64,000 nucleotides of DNA from Vitellaria paradoxa (Eukaryota; Streptophyta; Magnoliopsida; Ericales; Sapotaceae). Positions 48,901 through 60,217 of this stretch are shown piece by piece. Location of the stretch: contig CM034243.1 in the NCBI GenBank assembly GCA_019916065.1, forward strand, positions 4,650,001-4,714,000, in the 5' to 3' direction. The translations under genes were made by a program, and so were the position numbers. Below the pieces are notes generated by a model, which was not told the origin of the DNA, did no database searches, and was given only the letters and a program-made list of their open reading frames with translations. Position 1 is the first letter of the stretch. Every line of letters starts with the position of its first letter.

Positions 48901-50222
48901 TTGGTGGATTTTATTATAGAACTGCTTGATGGATTTACTATATAACTACTCATTTCCATTTGGTATCTTTTCTTGATTGTTTGTTTTTAAATGTACTTCG
49001 TTGTAATTATTTATTTTTCATTTTATGTCACAGAAAATGAATCAGCATTTGACCTTCTCTACTGCATCACATTCAAACTTATGGATCATCAATGGCTTGC
49101 CATGCATGCATCATACATGGACTTCAATGTACGTGTTCTTTCGTTAGAAAGATTACTAGGAACCTTAAAGAAATAAGAGGAAAAAAAAAAAAAACTACAA
49201 ATACCAGTTTTCGGCCTTGAATCTTCACATTGACATTTCGTTTTAAAATACACACTTTATAATAGCAAATTTTAGGAAGCCACATTAGCAATGCCGTTGC
49301 CAAGATTTGTCCCTAACATTTGTTTGCATGGGACGTTGTCCCATGCTTCAGTGGTAGTGTTCTCTACCTTATGTGCTAAGTTTGGATAAATTATACTTTG
49401 TACCTTAGACTTCACACAAGTTTTACTTCGATCCTTCTACTTTCAATTATAATAGTAACCCTTACAATCAAGTTTAGTCCTTTTGTCAAATTCATTGATG
49501 AAAAAAATACATTTTTTTAACAATAGATAACAGAACGTGAAAGTTGACTATGTAAGGGTTTGACTATTACAATTGAAAATATAGAGATTAAAGAGAGATT
49601 CGTGTAAAAGTATAAGGGTATAAAATATAATTCGACGAGATTTTTAGTTTGATGAATGCCATAACAATTTGTGTTGGATCTAAGTTAAGCCGCCTCGTCT
49701 AATGCAAGAGACCTTGATACATTTTATTGTCAAAATCACGGTACACTCGGTAATTGCCCGTGATGCGTATGCTTTTGATGTATTTTACTAAAAGAGTTGC
49801 AATCAAGACTGAATCCTGGATCAACTGTTGCTTTTGCAGTTCCAAATTAGCAAAAGTCAAATTTTATTGGCTTTAAATTCTGTTAAGAAGCCACAAATCT
49901 AATGCCGTTCTATTGCTTTAATTGGAAGCTTGATTCTTTGTTAGTGCTTTCTTTCGTGTTTTTTTTTTTTTTTTTTTTTTCCCAATATGGATAATGAATC
50001 CTCAATATAGATTTTCCTAGTAATTAGTTCTCAAACACCCCAATTTACTCTTTAAGCATTTTGTTGCAAAAATGATTCTATCCACTTAATATCGTTTATG
50101 GCATGTCATTATCCTCATAGGCGGTGATGAAAGCTACTCGTCGTCAGCTAGAAAGCGAGCTTTTGCACGATGACTTAACACGGCTGGAAGACTTGCCATC
50201 ATACAGCCTCCTTTCACGATAG
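39953..50222 (+). CDS. ELMO/CED-12-domain protein
   Basis: Nine coding exons at 39953-40037, 40987-41096, 42511-42579, 42776-42891, 43004-43058, 46361-46481, 47699-47746, 49034-49128 and 50121-50222 join in phase into 266 residues, the size of plant ELMO proteins. It starts 'MDDRGESFVAVRRISQG', has a 'SAAWLGRSLSCVCVQ' segment (about 35-50), and the ELMO domain runs from about residue 90 to 240. The domain includes the conserved W-K-E-M-G-W-Q-G-K-D-P-S-T-D-F-R block at 112-127, 'GGGYISLENLLYFARNF' and 'YPFAVAGVNITFMLIQMLDL'. In animals ELMOD proteins are GTPase-activating proteins for Arf/Arl GTPases, with the Arg of this block implicated. Plant members include ELMOD proteins that control pollen aperture position. 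The substrate here is unknown. The gene spans over 10 kb because transposons lie in introns 5 to 7. The 3' end of its last exon is repeated downstream. Confidence 0.93.
42003..42082. repeat. A-rich (AAAAAAAAC)n microsatellite
   Basis: About four A8-9C units at about 42038-42080 lie in intron 2 of the ELMO gene. Confidence 0.8.
43059..46360. other. Intron 5 of the ELMO gene with transposon debris
   Basis: This 3.3-kb intron contains a stretch at about 43910-44400 with 'gattcggatatggacatg' and its inverse flavour ('gtgtccaattt..gacacact'), typical of dispersed plant repeats. It also contains a foldback element at 45246-45643. No exon-like open frame is supported. Confidence 0.5.
45246..45643. 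mobile_element. Inverted-repeat DNA element, possibly hAT-type
   Basis: The left end 'gttataagaattggatcaga' is matched in inverse at the right end ('ggggttcagttctgataacc'). Internal sequences such as 'gaactggttcacctagaaac' and 'caccggttctatgt' are of the kind found in dispersed plant elements ending in GTTATCAGAACCGG. The 92-residue minus-strand open frame across it is not a recognisable protein. Confidence 0.55.
46855..46975 (+). mobile_element. tRNA-derived SINE, Au-like, degenerate
   Basis: The sequence 'cttggcgcaacggtattaag' resembles the A-box start of the plant Au SINE. About 45 bases later 'gaggttgtgggtttagtgct' stands where the B box (GGTTCGAGTC) is expected, followed by 'cggaaaacag'. 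The B box is mutated, so it is probably inert. It lies in intron 6 of the ELMO gene. Confidence 0.6.
47254..47405. mobile_element. MITE family A copy in ELMO intron 6
   Basis: It runs from 'gggagcatttggagttcc' to 'gatgcaaacggctc', with the core 'taatgtgatgtaaaagtgac' and 'aaaacttttgaagtttttt'. It is the best preserved of the roughly 150-bp family. Confidence 0.65.
48065..48680. mobile_element. Foldback element with a duplicated right arm, in ELMO intron 7
   Basis: The left arm (48070-48275: 'gggttcgtgggggatgttgt', ..., 'aaacttt.cccctctctcaa') pairs with the right arm (48290-48497: 'gttgagaaagaggggaaatt', ..., 'cagcggcccccacgaacc'). A second copy of the right arm follows at 48500-48675 ('gttgagaggggggaaattta', ..., 'cgccaccacgga'). 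Arms of about 200 bp would fit a Mutator-like MITE, but no target duplication was found. Confidence 0.7.
49387..49640. mobile_element. Foldback MITE, about 250 bp, in ELMO intron 8
   Basis: The left arm 'aaattatactttgtacctta' pairs with the right arm 'gtataagggtataaaatata'. Inside, 'actttcaattataatagtaacccttac' pairs with 'gtaagggtttgactattacaattgaaaat'. There is no coding sequence. Confidence 0.65.
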
Positions 50223-50463
50223 CTTAGTAGTTTATGAGATGCACAAGGACTTAACATGGCTTGAACACTTGCAATCGTATAACCTCCTTTCACAATGGTT
50301 TAGTGGTTTATGAGATGCACGACGAATTAACCCAGCTTGAATACTTGCAATCGTATAACCTCCTTTCACAATGGTTTAGTTGTTTATGAGATGCACGACG
50401 ACTTAACACGGCTTGAAGAGTTGCCATCGTATAGGCTTCTTTCACGATGGCTTAGTGGATTAT
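50157..50463 (+). repeat. Last-exon segment of the ELMO gene repeated four times, 76-bp unit
   Basis: The 3' part of the last coding exon (from codon ELL.HDDLTRLEDLPSY to just past the stop, 50157-50235) is followed head-to-tail by three more copies, at 50236-50311, 50312-50387 and 50388-50463. All read 'gagatgcac.a.ga.ttaac', then 'cttgaa.a.ttgc.atcgtat' and 'ctcctttcac.at.g.ttag'. The unit of 76 is not a multiple of three, and the first copy ends the frame with TAG, so the extra copies lie in the 3'UTR. Confidence 0.95.
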
Positions 50464-51840
50464 GAGGTTTGGAGTAAAGATTGACTTTTGTAGCTCCTTC
50501 ATCTGATGCATTCATTATCTTCCTTTACTTTGTAAGATGGACTTTTGTAGCCTTGCAATGTCATTGTCTCCTGGTTTGATTTCTCATGAGGAAAAGAAAA
50601 AAGGGGTATTGTGGTTTGATTTCTTGTAGGGAATATATATATATATATATATATATTTAGGCACTAATACGATCAAGTCTATCGGTGGATTTCCAACACT
50701 AGTTAGAAGGCTTTCCTTTTTTTTTTTTTTTTTTTGTGGGAGACATTTTAACTAAGAAAGTTAACTTTTTTTAATTTGTGACCGCCAAGTTTTTTTTTTT
50801 TTTTTTTGAATAATTATTTATTAATTAAAATATTTGACTGTTATCTTTTAATACATAAATATTTATAAATCAAACTGAGACAAAATTGTCTTATGTGCTT
50901 AAAAATTTGAGGAAAAAAATTAGTTAGCTTTTTTTGTTTTCCAAATTTTTTGGCGTCCATTTTTATATACATAAATAATTTTATAAAAGAAACATCATTA
51001 AGGCAATGTAGCACATTCTATTACAATCTTTCTTGACCTATATGTCGAAATCTGGATCCATACCGTTTGCTTTCTAACCATGCAAAGTCCCCCCCCCCCC
51101 CCCCAACAACCAAAAAAAAATCTTAAACTTATAAAGGGGCCTCAGTTTCATCAAAAATTTTTCTTCTTTCTATGGGTCCGTTTGGCACAATAAAAAACTT
51201 TAAAAATTACTAAAAATCTTTAAAATTTTCTAATAAGTTGTGTACTCTTCGTATTTCATGAAATTTTTATAAATTTATATATGTTTACATATTCTAACAA
51301 ATTTTTACAAATCTTAATAATTTTTTTACAAATGCCAATAACATTCCGTAAATTTCAATAACTTTTTACAAATTTCAAAAATTTTTTAACTACTTTAAAT
51401 AAATTTTAACATAAAATTGTTCTAACGGAACTAAAAAATCCTTTTGGATGGTTTCTCTTTCCAAAAAGTTAATGCAAAAATTAAAAAATTTTACTATTTA
51501 TTTCTAAAAAAAACGCGGTTTAATGGTTTGGCAAACGTAAAAAAGTTTCTCAAATCACATTTTTTATTATTTTTTATTGTCTTTCGCCGTATCAAACAAA
51601 CCCTATATTAACTAAAAAAAAAAAAAAATATATCATAAGTCTTCATCTTCAAATGGACTTAACTAATAACTCTACCAAAATCTTAAATAAGCCTATGGAT
51701 CTCTTATAAGCATCCATTGCACACCAAAAGTCACCAACATCAAGTTAACTTGTAACTCTGCTAAAATCTTAAATAAGTTTATCTTAAAAACATCCATTGC
51801 ACACCAAAAATCGTTAAAATTAAATCCTACATATTTTAAG
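50464..51840. other. ELMO 3' flank and AT-rich intergenic sequence
   Basis: The ELMO transcript probably ends in about 50500-50650. A (TA)n run lies at 50633-50656, T-runs at 50718-50737 and 50791-50808, a C-run at 51089-51104, and a 'gggtccgtttggcacaataa' AT-rich MITE-like element at about 51175-51605. No gene is seen. Confidence 0.5.
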
Positions 51841-51859
51841 ACCATTTACAATGAGTTTT

Positions 51860-52207
51860 TATGAAATTTCTCATTGATCTTTACAAAGATTACGTATTAA
51901 CTAAAACCTATTCTCTTTCTTACAAGTTAACATTAATGGACCTTTCCTAAGTTGCACCCCACATAAACGACACCTTGAAGGGCGCCCAACACGTCCAAGG
52001 GAAACTCACTCTCCTCTTCCTCCCAAAGCCTCATAACAAGATTTCACCTCGTAATTTCGTGACTTTGAGAACTCCCACCTAATCCCATCATCCCCTCCTA
52101 ACATTTGAATATTCAGCAAGAATGTGAACCTTCCACTTCCCAATTTTAGCGGTTCATCCGCAGCAGAACATTCCACAGCCGATTTTATTCGTTGACACCC
52201 AAACAAT
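51860..52207 (-). pseudogene. LINE (non-LTR retrotransposon) ORF2 C-terminal relic
   Basis: The minus-strand frame at 52206-52006 ends 'DDGIRWEFSKSRNYEVKSCY', then 'EAL'. This matches the block before the zinc-binding region at the end of plant LINE reverse transcriptases (W..S..G.FSVKS.Y..L). After a frameshift it continues 'FPWTCWAPFKVSFMWGAT' and, past stops, 'NL.ERE.VLVNT', matching the usual 'FPW..IW..KVP.KV.FF.W.A' and 'NL.RR...VN.C..C'. The upstream reverse transcriptase is not present, so this is a dead fragment. Confidence 0.7.
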
Positions 52208-52792
52208 CCAACAATAGGACTTCCTTATGTACTGCTAGCTCAATAGTCTCCAAATAAAGACCTATTAGCCAACCTTCCACGCCCCCATTTAAACCTCCAC
52301 AATTTACTTCTCTCTGTCTCTTCCCCCACACCCCCCCCCCCCCAAAAAAAAAAACAGCCGAAATTGCATTAACATAGTTATTTTGTTTTTAAATTGAGAA
52401 AATAACATTATGCTAGGGTGCATACATTTTTATCAGCAGACCATCCCTTACCAAATAGTTTAATAATGACAAGCCCTGCAACAATGAAATTAATAAATCA
52501 ATTTTTTTTTTTTCATATAATTTCGACACTAGCAAAATCTCTCAAAGTGCCGTGGCTTGTATTTACCCAAAATAAATAATAAATAAAAGCATTTCTCAAA
52601 TCCATATTACGTCCAATGAAAGAGCTCATCCCTCAAATTTGGGTGAACTCGGCATGGAAAGAGAGAGGGGACAAGAGGGGCTAAGCAGCAGCTCGAAAAA
52701 TGAAATTCAAATTACAAGTTACTAACAACTAGTACAACCAAAACAAAAGGGCCACTGAGTGATCGAATTGCAGCTTCAGGTCGTACGAAATT

Positions 52793-54194
52793 TCACTCGT
52801 AAATCCAGTGGTGAAGGCTGCTCTGCCATTCTGCAATGCCTTCGGGAAACCACAGCGCAATCTCTTTCCTTCCATTTTCCACTGTATCGCTCCCATGGAT
52901 TACATTCCTGCAAGCCACCATAAAACATTTTTACCCCCCAACACACATACAAGATGGTTCCCAAACAGTATAGGTACAATCAGATCGCTACATAGTGAAA
53001 TTTTTTTCTAGTGGATGGGAAAACAGCAAGTTACCGGCCAACCTCAACAGCAAAATCTCCACGGATGGTGCCAGGTGCAGAGTCAGAGGGGTTTGTGGCT
53101 CCAATAATCTTACGACCTGTAGTCACAACATTCTTACCCTCCCAAACCATTGCAACAACAGGACCAGCGATGATGTATTCAACCGGCCCATTGAAAAAGG
53201 GTTTTGAAGACAAGTCAGCATAGTGCTGCTCGGCGAAAGAACGCTCCACAGACATTAGCTTCAAACCTAAATCCAAAACCAAAGCAAATTACAGAGTAGC
53301 ATTTTCAGACCAAAATGACAACTGCAACTTGAGAGAACAAATTGCAATTGACAAACAAAATTAAGGGTGGCTTCAGCTCATAAATATTGTCTCAAATATG
53401 GCTGGCTACTGACTAATCTCACTAGTCATTGGCATCAAACCAAAAGGATCAGGTTCAGGAGATTGCCAATTCACTGGGTCTCGTTTAGCAACGTAGCCAT
53501 CAAATGCTTGCCTTACTAGATGCCTAGTTACTGTATATATTGCATCTCTTCTTCCAAGGTCCATTTGGTATCAAGAAAAAACTTCAAAAATTACTATAAA
53601 TTTCCAACAACCCATTTATCTCTAATTTTTTCGCCATCACTAATTTCAAAAAATTCCAATATTTTGCTAAAAAAATAAAAAAATCTGGAAGTAGATTAAC
53701 CGAATGTGTAAATTTTTTATACAATCATATTCTTTGTGTCGAAAACTTTCAAATAAGTACGTTTGTCGTTATTTTTTGTAAATTTTTTTGAATCCGTGGG
53801 AACGGATTTGAAAAATCGTTCCCACAGTTTGCTATTTTTCAAAAAAAAAGATACCAAAATTAACCCTAAATCACATTTTATCTTAATTTATCTTTTTTTT
53901 TTTTTACTCTAAATGGGGCCCAAGCAGTTTAAAAAAAAATGGAAGAATAATATTTTAAAAATAGTCCACCAGATAATAAGAATTCATTGGAGTTGATATG
54001 GCTAAAATTTCAACAAATAGCTTTTTTAGGCTCCATCATAAGGTGGATCAAAATATTTTATGTCAAAATCAGCAAGATCTTATTGATATCTTAGGACGCC
54101 AGAAGCAATCACATTCTAAAATAGAAAAAAAAAAAAAGGAACAACCCTTTAACGAGAAACCTTTCTTCTCAAATCTGCTAATAATCTCACCAAC
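52793..54194 (-). CDS. Nucleoside diphosphate kinase, last three coding exons (5' part missing)
   Basis: Minus-strand exons 54194-54146, 53266-53035 and 52907-52793 join in phase (1, 2). They encode '[17 protein letters not shown]', then '[20 protein letters not shown]..', '[20 protein letters not shown]', '[17 protein letters not shown]', and finally '[20 protein letters not shown]' to 'WIYE' and a stop. The phosphate-accepting His is the one in NVIHGSD. This resembles the cytosolic (type I) plant enzyme, which moves the gamma phosphate between nucleoside triphosphates and diphosphates. The expected first exon, with about 17 residues including the IKPDG motif and its catalytic Lys, is not recognisable between 54195 and 64000. 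Either intron 1 is very long or the gene is 5'-truncated. One oddity is 'NGPVEY' where the family usually has 'GLVEY'. Confidence 0.85.
53558..53920 (+). mobile_element. MITE family B copy 2, CAA target duplication, in an NDPK intron
   Basis: The ends are 'ggtccatttggtatc' and 'ctctaaatggggcc', flanked by CAA on both sides (53555-53557 and 53921-53923). The interior matches the 60.2-kb copy closely, including 'ctggaagtagattaaccgaa' and the 'ccgtgggaacgga..cgttcccac' hairpin. Confidence 0.8.
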
Positions 54195-57017
54195 CTGAAA
54201 CGTAATAACGAGATCACACATTCAGATAGAATGCATTTGCATCAGATTTAATACATATGAGACAGAATTGACAGATAAAGAGATCACAAAAGTGTGAGGG
54301 AGTTTTTACGACTGAGAAGAGCGATCGTTTGATTGCGACCCTCCTTTCTACCGTTACAGGTATTGTGAATTTGTCACTCTCAGGGGATGCATTTCTCCTG
54401 ACTCGAACCCCATTTTTTTAAAATTAAAGTAGGAGTCGAGTGGGTACCCATGATCATGCTCTCCGCGATCGCGAAAACTCTCTAACAAGAAGCATTAAAA
54501 AAGATCTGATCAAGCACCAACCAACTAACAGAATGATATACAGGGTGTGTTTAGAATGATAAAAAGTGAGATAAAATGAGATAAAGTGAGATAAATTATA
54601 GATTCGTAATTCGTGTAATAAAATAAAAAATAAATAAATTTTTAAAATTTTTAAAATTTTTCAAAGATTTTTTTTTTATTTTTTTACATATCAAACGGTG
54701 CCATAGTTGTTACATCAACAAAACAATTGAATTAAAAACTGGGTCTGTTGTGGTATTCGAAGGTGTTGGTGAAGGATGTTTAAGTCTCAACTGTGGGAAC
54801 ATTTTCCTTCAAGAGTTCAAACTATTTTGCTTCTGCTATGGAACACAAGAAGAATGGGAACCAAGGGTAAAATACAAAAGTGTGACCCACCAAATATACA
54901 CACATAGAAATAATGTATCTGATGCGACGCTTCACCATCATGAGATCTTGGAAGACTTTTGACATTGATTAAAAGACCATGATTGTTGCATGGAATTCAG
55001 TGCATGTATTTACTGTTTCTGCGTCCTTCTCTTTTCTCTCTGGTTGTCATTTTCTTCCGGAGGCATCACTTATTATTGCAACTTTGAATATGATACTGAA
55101 ATAATGGCGATGTCGGATCCTTAGGTAAACTTCCTTTTCCTTGCTGCAGAATGTTTTGGGGCTGTTTGGAAAAGTTTTGAGATTGTTATCTTGTTTAGCT
55201 ATTAGAACTCTCAATGGTAAGATTATGGCCAGGTTTGATATATGGGAATGAAATAGGATCGTTTAAATTTTAAATGTTAAGAATTAGTTAAATTACGTGC
55301 AAGTTAAGTCGAATATAAAAAATAAAAGAAAAAAAAATAATAAATAGTGGCTACCAAAAGTTAATACTTAGGTATAATGTGTAAATTAGGAAAATACCAT
55401 TGAATTAAAAAAAGATTAATGTATTGAAAAATAAAACTACAATGGCATGACCCTAGTAAAATTATAATTGAAATACATTTTTGTAAGTTTATTATTCTTA
55501 AATGATAGGTTACAAGTGTTCTATATTATTCTCCTCACTACTTCTACTATTTTTTTTTTTTGACTGTGTAATATTATTATGTGAATTATTGTTTGTACGT
55601 ATAAAAATTGAATATAAACAACTATATCGCAATAGGATTATTTTAGAACTCAGGTTTTGATATTAGATTGGATACTATTTTGTGTTTATAAATCTTTTGT
55701 GCATGTATACAAGTATAGGACTTTAATCACTATATAATCTTATTCATTAATTTATGTGATCGAGCGTGTAGATTTTACATGGAAATTCTGTATGAACAGT
55801 TGAAATCACGTTGTAACTGCAGGTAGTTCTTTCTATTAATAGATTGATGAGAGTCACATATGTGTATCTATACATACATGATACATACAATTGATCTTCC
55901 CCTTGATATGATTAGTCTGCCAATGAGACAATATTTTGTATGCATACGGTAGAATTTCCCGATCGAGGGATTGCCGCCATCCAATTTTGTTGTTAATCAC
56001 CATGCATGCAAATTACAAACCAGCCATGCAACCGGCCAAGTGCTTTCTTCTAGTTTTTCTATTCTCATTCTCCATTGCCCTTTCTATTAATTGCTGCCCA
56101 TCTTTTCAGTGATCTGATTAAGTTATTGAATATTGACAACTCACTTAGTTGGGTTGCTCTTCTTGGTTATCCCCAATTCTGATCTATCTAATATTCCAAA
56201 AATAATCATTAAAAATTATAGGAAAAAAAATTACATGCCCCACTTAATAAATTGTGTTTAATATCTTATTTTCTCCACTCAACTATTAATATTCTCACGT
56301 TGTATTTTCAATTACGAGTTTATATTTCAAATTGTCCCAAATTACAAACATCCATTAAATTGTTAATGGAAAACAGTCACATGACAAGTTTATGACTTTA
56401 AGTGAGAGACAAATTATGCAGACAGTTTAAAAAAAAAAAAAGTTTACTTAATATGACACGCAGTACCTCAATTGTCTCGTACTATACTCTAAACTATGAC
56501 TTTATATTTCAAATTGTTTATATTATTTGTGTTGTTGATGAAAATAAGTCATGTGACTTCAAGTGGAAGGCAAATCAAACATAACAACCAAAAAAAGGGA
56601 AAAAAAAAAAAAAGAAACATATGTTTCTTTAAACTATGACCCTCATCCTTTCAATTATCAATTGTCTCATATTGCACTTAAACCATAATTCCATATCTCA
56701 AATTATTTAATTATATAATTTGTAACATTAATAAAGAATAGACATATGACTTTTAAGTGAAGTGAAGGCAAATGTGTTGATTATGGTACACATCATTGTG
56801 TTTATAACAACTTCAACTTTGTTCAATGCTTCAAATTAATTATATTCTTCCTCTATTTGTATTCAAATTTCAATTTAAATTCAAATGAACATTAAATGGT
56901 AAGAAATAATCAGCCAACCAAACTTTAATGACTTGCTTGACTTGGAGATTCTTATTTTATATCACCTTTTCCCTATTATTTGCTCAGATTGAATTCACTA
57001 TTCATATTGGTAGTTCT
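54195..57017. other. Region upstream of the NDPK exons, no gene recognised
   Basis: At 54294-54486 an imperfect inverted repeat ('gagggagtttttacg' against 'gcgaaaactctct') encloses a minus-strand 'ggggttcgagtcagg' that resembles a tRNA B box. At 54541-54710 is a copy of the 'tagattcgtaattcgtgtaa' repeat family. The rest is AT-rich with scattered short open frames and no recognisable exon. Confidence 0.5.
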
Positions 57018-57020
57018 TAT

Positions 57021-58558
57021 CACTACAACAATTTAATTTTTTGGCGACTACTTTTTCAATTAGATATAAATTTAGTCGTTAAAAAGTGACTTTTTCCGAC
57101 CAATTTGAGATTGATTGTTAATAGCTAACCAAATAAAATTTAGTCGCTAAATATTTACTTTTCTTGACTAATTAGTCGCTAAAACTTTGAATACAAAATA
57201 ATAGGATATTTATTACCTTTGTTAACCAATTGGTCAGTAAAGGTGTCACTTTTTTCGATTAATTAGTCGCTAAAATTTACTTTTCCCGACTAAGCGACTA
57301 ATTAGTTGTTAAAATTTTGAATAAAAAATAATAATATATTTATTTTTGGTTGCTAAAGATTTACTTTTCCTGGCTAATTGATTGTTAGAATTTTGAATAA
57401 AAAATAATAATACATTTATTACTTTTACTAACTAACTGGTCAATAAAAGTTTCACTTTTAGTTACTAATTGGTCACCAAAAGATTACTCTTTAGCAACGA
57501 AATTAATTTGGTCGCTAAAATGTTACTTTCTCTAATTAATTGATAGTTAAAAATTGAAATAAAAATAATAATATATTTATTATGAACTAACTTAAAAATA
57601 TTAGTAATATATTTATTACATTTGGTGACTAATTGATAGACAAACGTGCCATTTTTGGCTACCAATTGGTAGGCAAAAGTGATAAAAATTTATTATAAAA
57701 ATGAAATAAATAAACAAAAATAATTAGATTTTGTTTTTTTCTCTCAAATAACTTTGTTTATCTTTTTTTTTTTAACTTAAATTAGATTTCATAAAAATAA
57801 AAAACTCTCCAAAATATAAAGTCGCCATATGGCATAATCATAGGTCAACATGTGACATGTGGCATAATGACATATCACCAAATAGTGCTACATGGTGCCA
57901 CATATGAATTTTTATTTTTTAATTTAATTTAATTTTTTACTTTTTTAAAATTACCCTTTTTGTCAACCACTTGGTCGCTGAAAATCAACCTTTTGCCGAC
58001 CAATTTTTGGTCGCTAAGGGATTAACTTTGGTCGCTAAGGGATTAACTTTTCTCGACCAAATATATGTTGATCGCCAAAGACCTACCTTTTAAAATTTTT
58101 AAAAAGTAAAAATTTAAATTAATTTAGAAACTAAAAATTCATATGTGGCACCACGTGACACTATTTGGTGATATGTCATTATACCATGTGTCACATGTTG
58201 ACCTATGATTGTGCCACATGGCGACTTTATATTTTGGAGAGTTTTTTTATTTTTGTGAAATCTAATTTAAATCATATAAAAAGATAAACAAAGTTGTTTA
58301 AGAGCTTTTAGCGACCAAAGGTAGGTCTTTGACGACCAACTAGTTGTTAAAAGTCTACTCTTTAGCAACTAAAGTTTAATTGGCGAAGAATATATGTTTA
58401 CCAACTAAATATACTTTTGGTCGCTAATACTTTATATGACTAGCTTTTATTGACCAACCGGCGACCAAATTACGTTTAGTCGATAAAAGTTTTAACAACT
58501 AAAAAGTAACCTTTAGTGACCAACTTTTTGATCGCTAAAAGTATTCATTGTTATAGTG
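57021..58558. mobile_element. Non-autonomous CACTA-type element, 1538 bp, TAT target duplication
   Basis: It starts CACTACAACAA and ends TTGTTATAGTG, the termini expected of CACTA (En/Spm) elements, and is flanked by TAT on both sides (57018-57020 and 58559-58561). The subterminal parts are packed with short repeats such as 'ttagtcgctaaa' and 'tttggtcgctaa' in both orientations. An inner pair of arms, about 57725-57935 and 58125-58310 ('actctccaaaatataaagtc', 'catatggcataatcataggt'), is inverted, giving a large foldback. No transposase frame remains. Confidence 0.9.
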
Positions 58559-60217
58559 TATCTCTACGTGTTTGTTAGTGTCAACACATTAACCTATTGA
58601 ATAATAAGGTGCAGTGGGTCGGTCCTCAATCTTCTCATTTGGTCTTCTTTCATCTAATTAATAATGTGACTCTGAATGAGAGAATAAACTTTAAAATTAA
58701 TGAGGCAAAAACATTATCTTGATTGATTATAAAATAAATTACAAGATTTTAATTTTATAACAAAAATATTATAATTAATATGATGATCCCATTTAAATGG
58801 TGTGACGTTGCTCATTTTATATCTTAACTCACAAACTTTAAATCGTGTCATATCAAGTGAATGTGAGTATTATTTGTAAGACACATTCGCTCACTAAATT
58901 TAGATAATATTGTAGGATAAGATAAGTTTTATAACATCTTTTAATCTATTGAATTATAACTGCTCCATAACATTTACTATTTATGAAATCATATATTTTT
59001 ATTGTAGATAAGAATAAAATAAAAATTAATTGACATTTACGCATTCGTAATAATTACAAAAAAATATACATTAATATAAAGAAGTATGGAACTACTTTAA
59101 ATTTTAGAACAAAGTGAGTAAACACTTTTTATTTTATTTTATTTTTTGTTTTTGTTATTGGGGATGTAACCTTGTTTTCTTGGAAATAAAGCACATCGAT
59201 CGATCTAGGTCGTAACCGTGTTAGCAATATAAAACATTATTTTCCTTATTTTCTTAGAAAAAATAAATAAATATCTAGAACGTTTTTAACCATATTGTGA
59301 TATTGACAAGTGGTCGGTTTGTGTCCAAGCCACACTATATTGCTTATGGCTATAGGCCTTATCACTGGTAACTAAGGATTCGTTTGGAGGCACTATTATT
59401 AATAAAAATTTATTAATTTTTAATTTTTAAGTATTTGATAATTTATTAATTTTTATTAATTTTCTACTAAGTTATAGTAATTTATTAATTCAAAATTTAT
59501 TAAAAATTACCAAAAATTTTACTAAACGCCCAAAAATTATAAAAAAAATTACTTAAAATTTTTACTTATTTCACTAAAAATATCAAAAATTAAAACTAAC
59601 ATCTTTTGAAAAAGAAATACAAAAAATTACTATTATTTAAACTTTGGCTAAATAGCTCAAAATATCAGCTTATCTTAGCCTCTGTCACCATCAGCTTTAT
59701 AGACAAATCTTTTCAAATTGAAGGTGACAAGTTATTTTATTTTATTTTATTTATTTATTTATTTTTTTTATTTTGAGCTTCTTTCGGACCGAAATACATG
59801 CACGTAATGATAGTGTATTTGCCGACAAAATACACCGGCTTTGTTGAATTATTCTTCTTGTGAAATGTGGCTTTCCGCTTAACCGTTTCATTAAAAAAAA
59901 TAAAAATAAAAATAAAAAAAGCTATGAACAGTGAATTACTTTGTGTATAATTAACATAGCGCGTATATATACATATATGTATGTATTGATGTATGTATGA
60001 TACAGTTAGGACATGTCCACATTCAAGTAACTCATGTTAAGAAAGAACACAACGTTGAAATTAAGAGAAACTTGATAAATACATATAGATATATAATTAA
60101 TCTTTATTAGTGTTAGAATAATTAATGTTAATGTTAAAATAAATGTATAATTATTTAATATAAGTAATTGATTCAATGAATTAATTGATAATTTGCTATA
60201 TCATAATTTCTCATAAT

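Noticed and set aside
59680..59712. Minus-strand 'YKADGDRG' as a possible NDPK first exon (IKPDGVQRG)
   Set aside because: It lacks one codon, the preceding residues do not match, the next codon is a stop and no good donor follows; probably chance.
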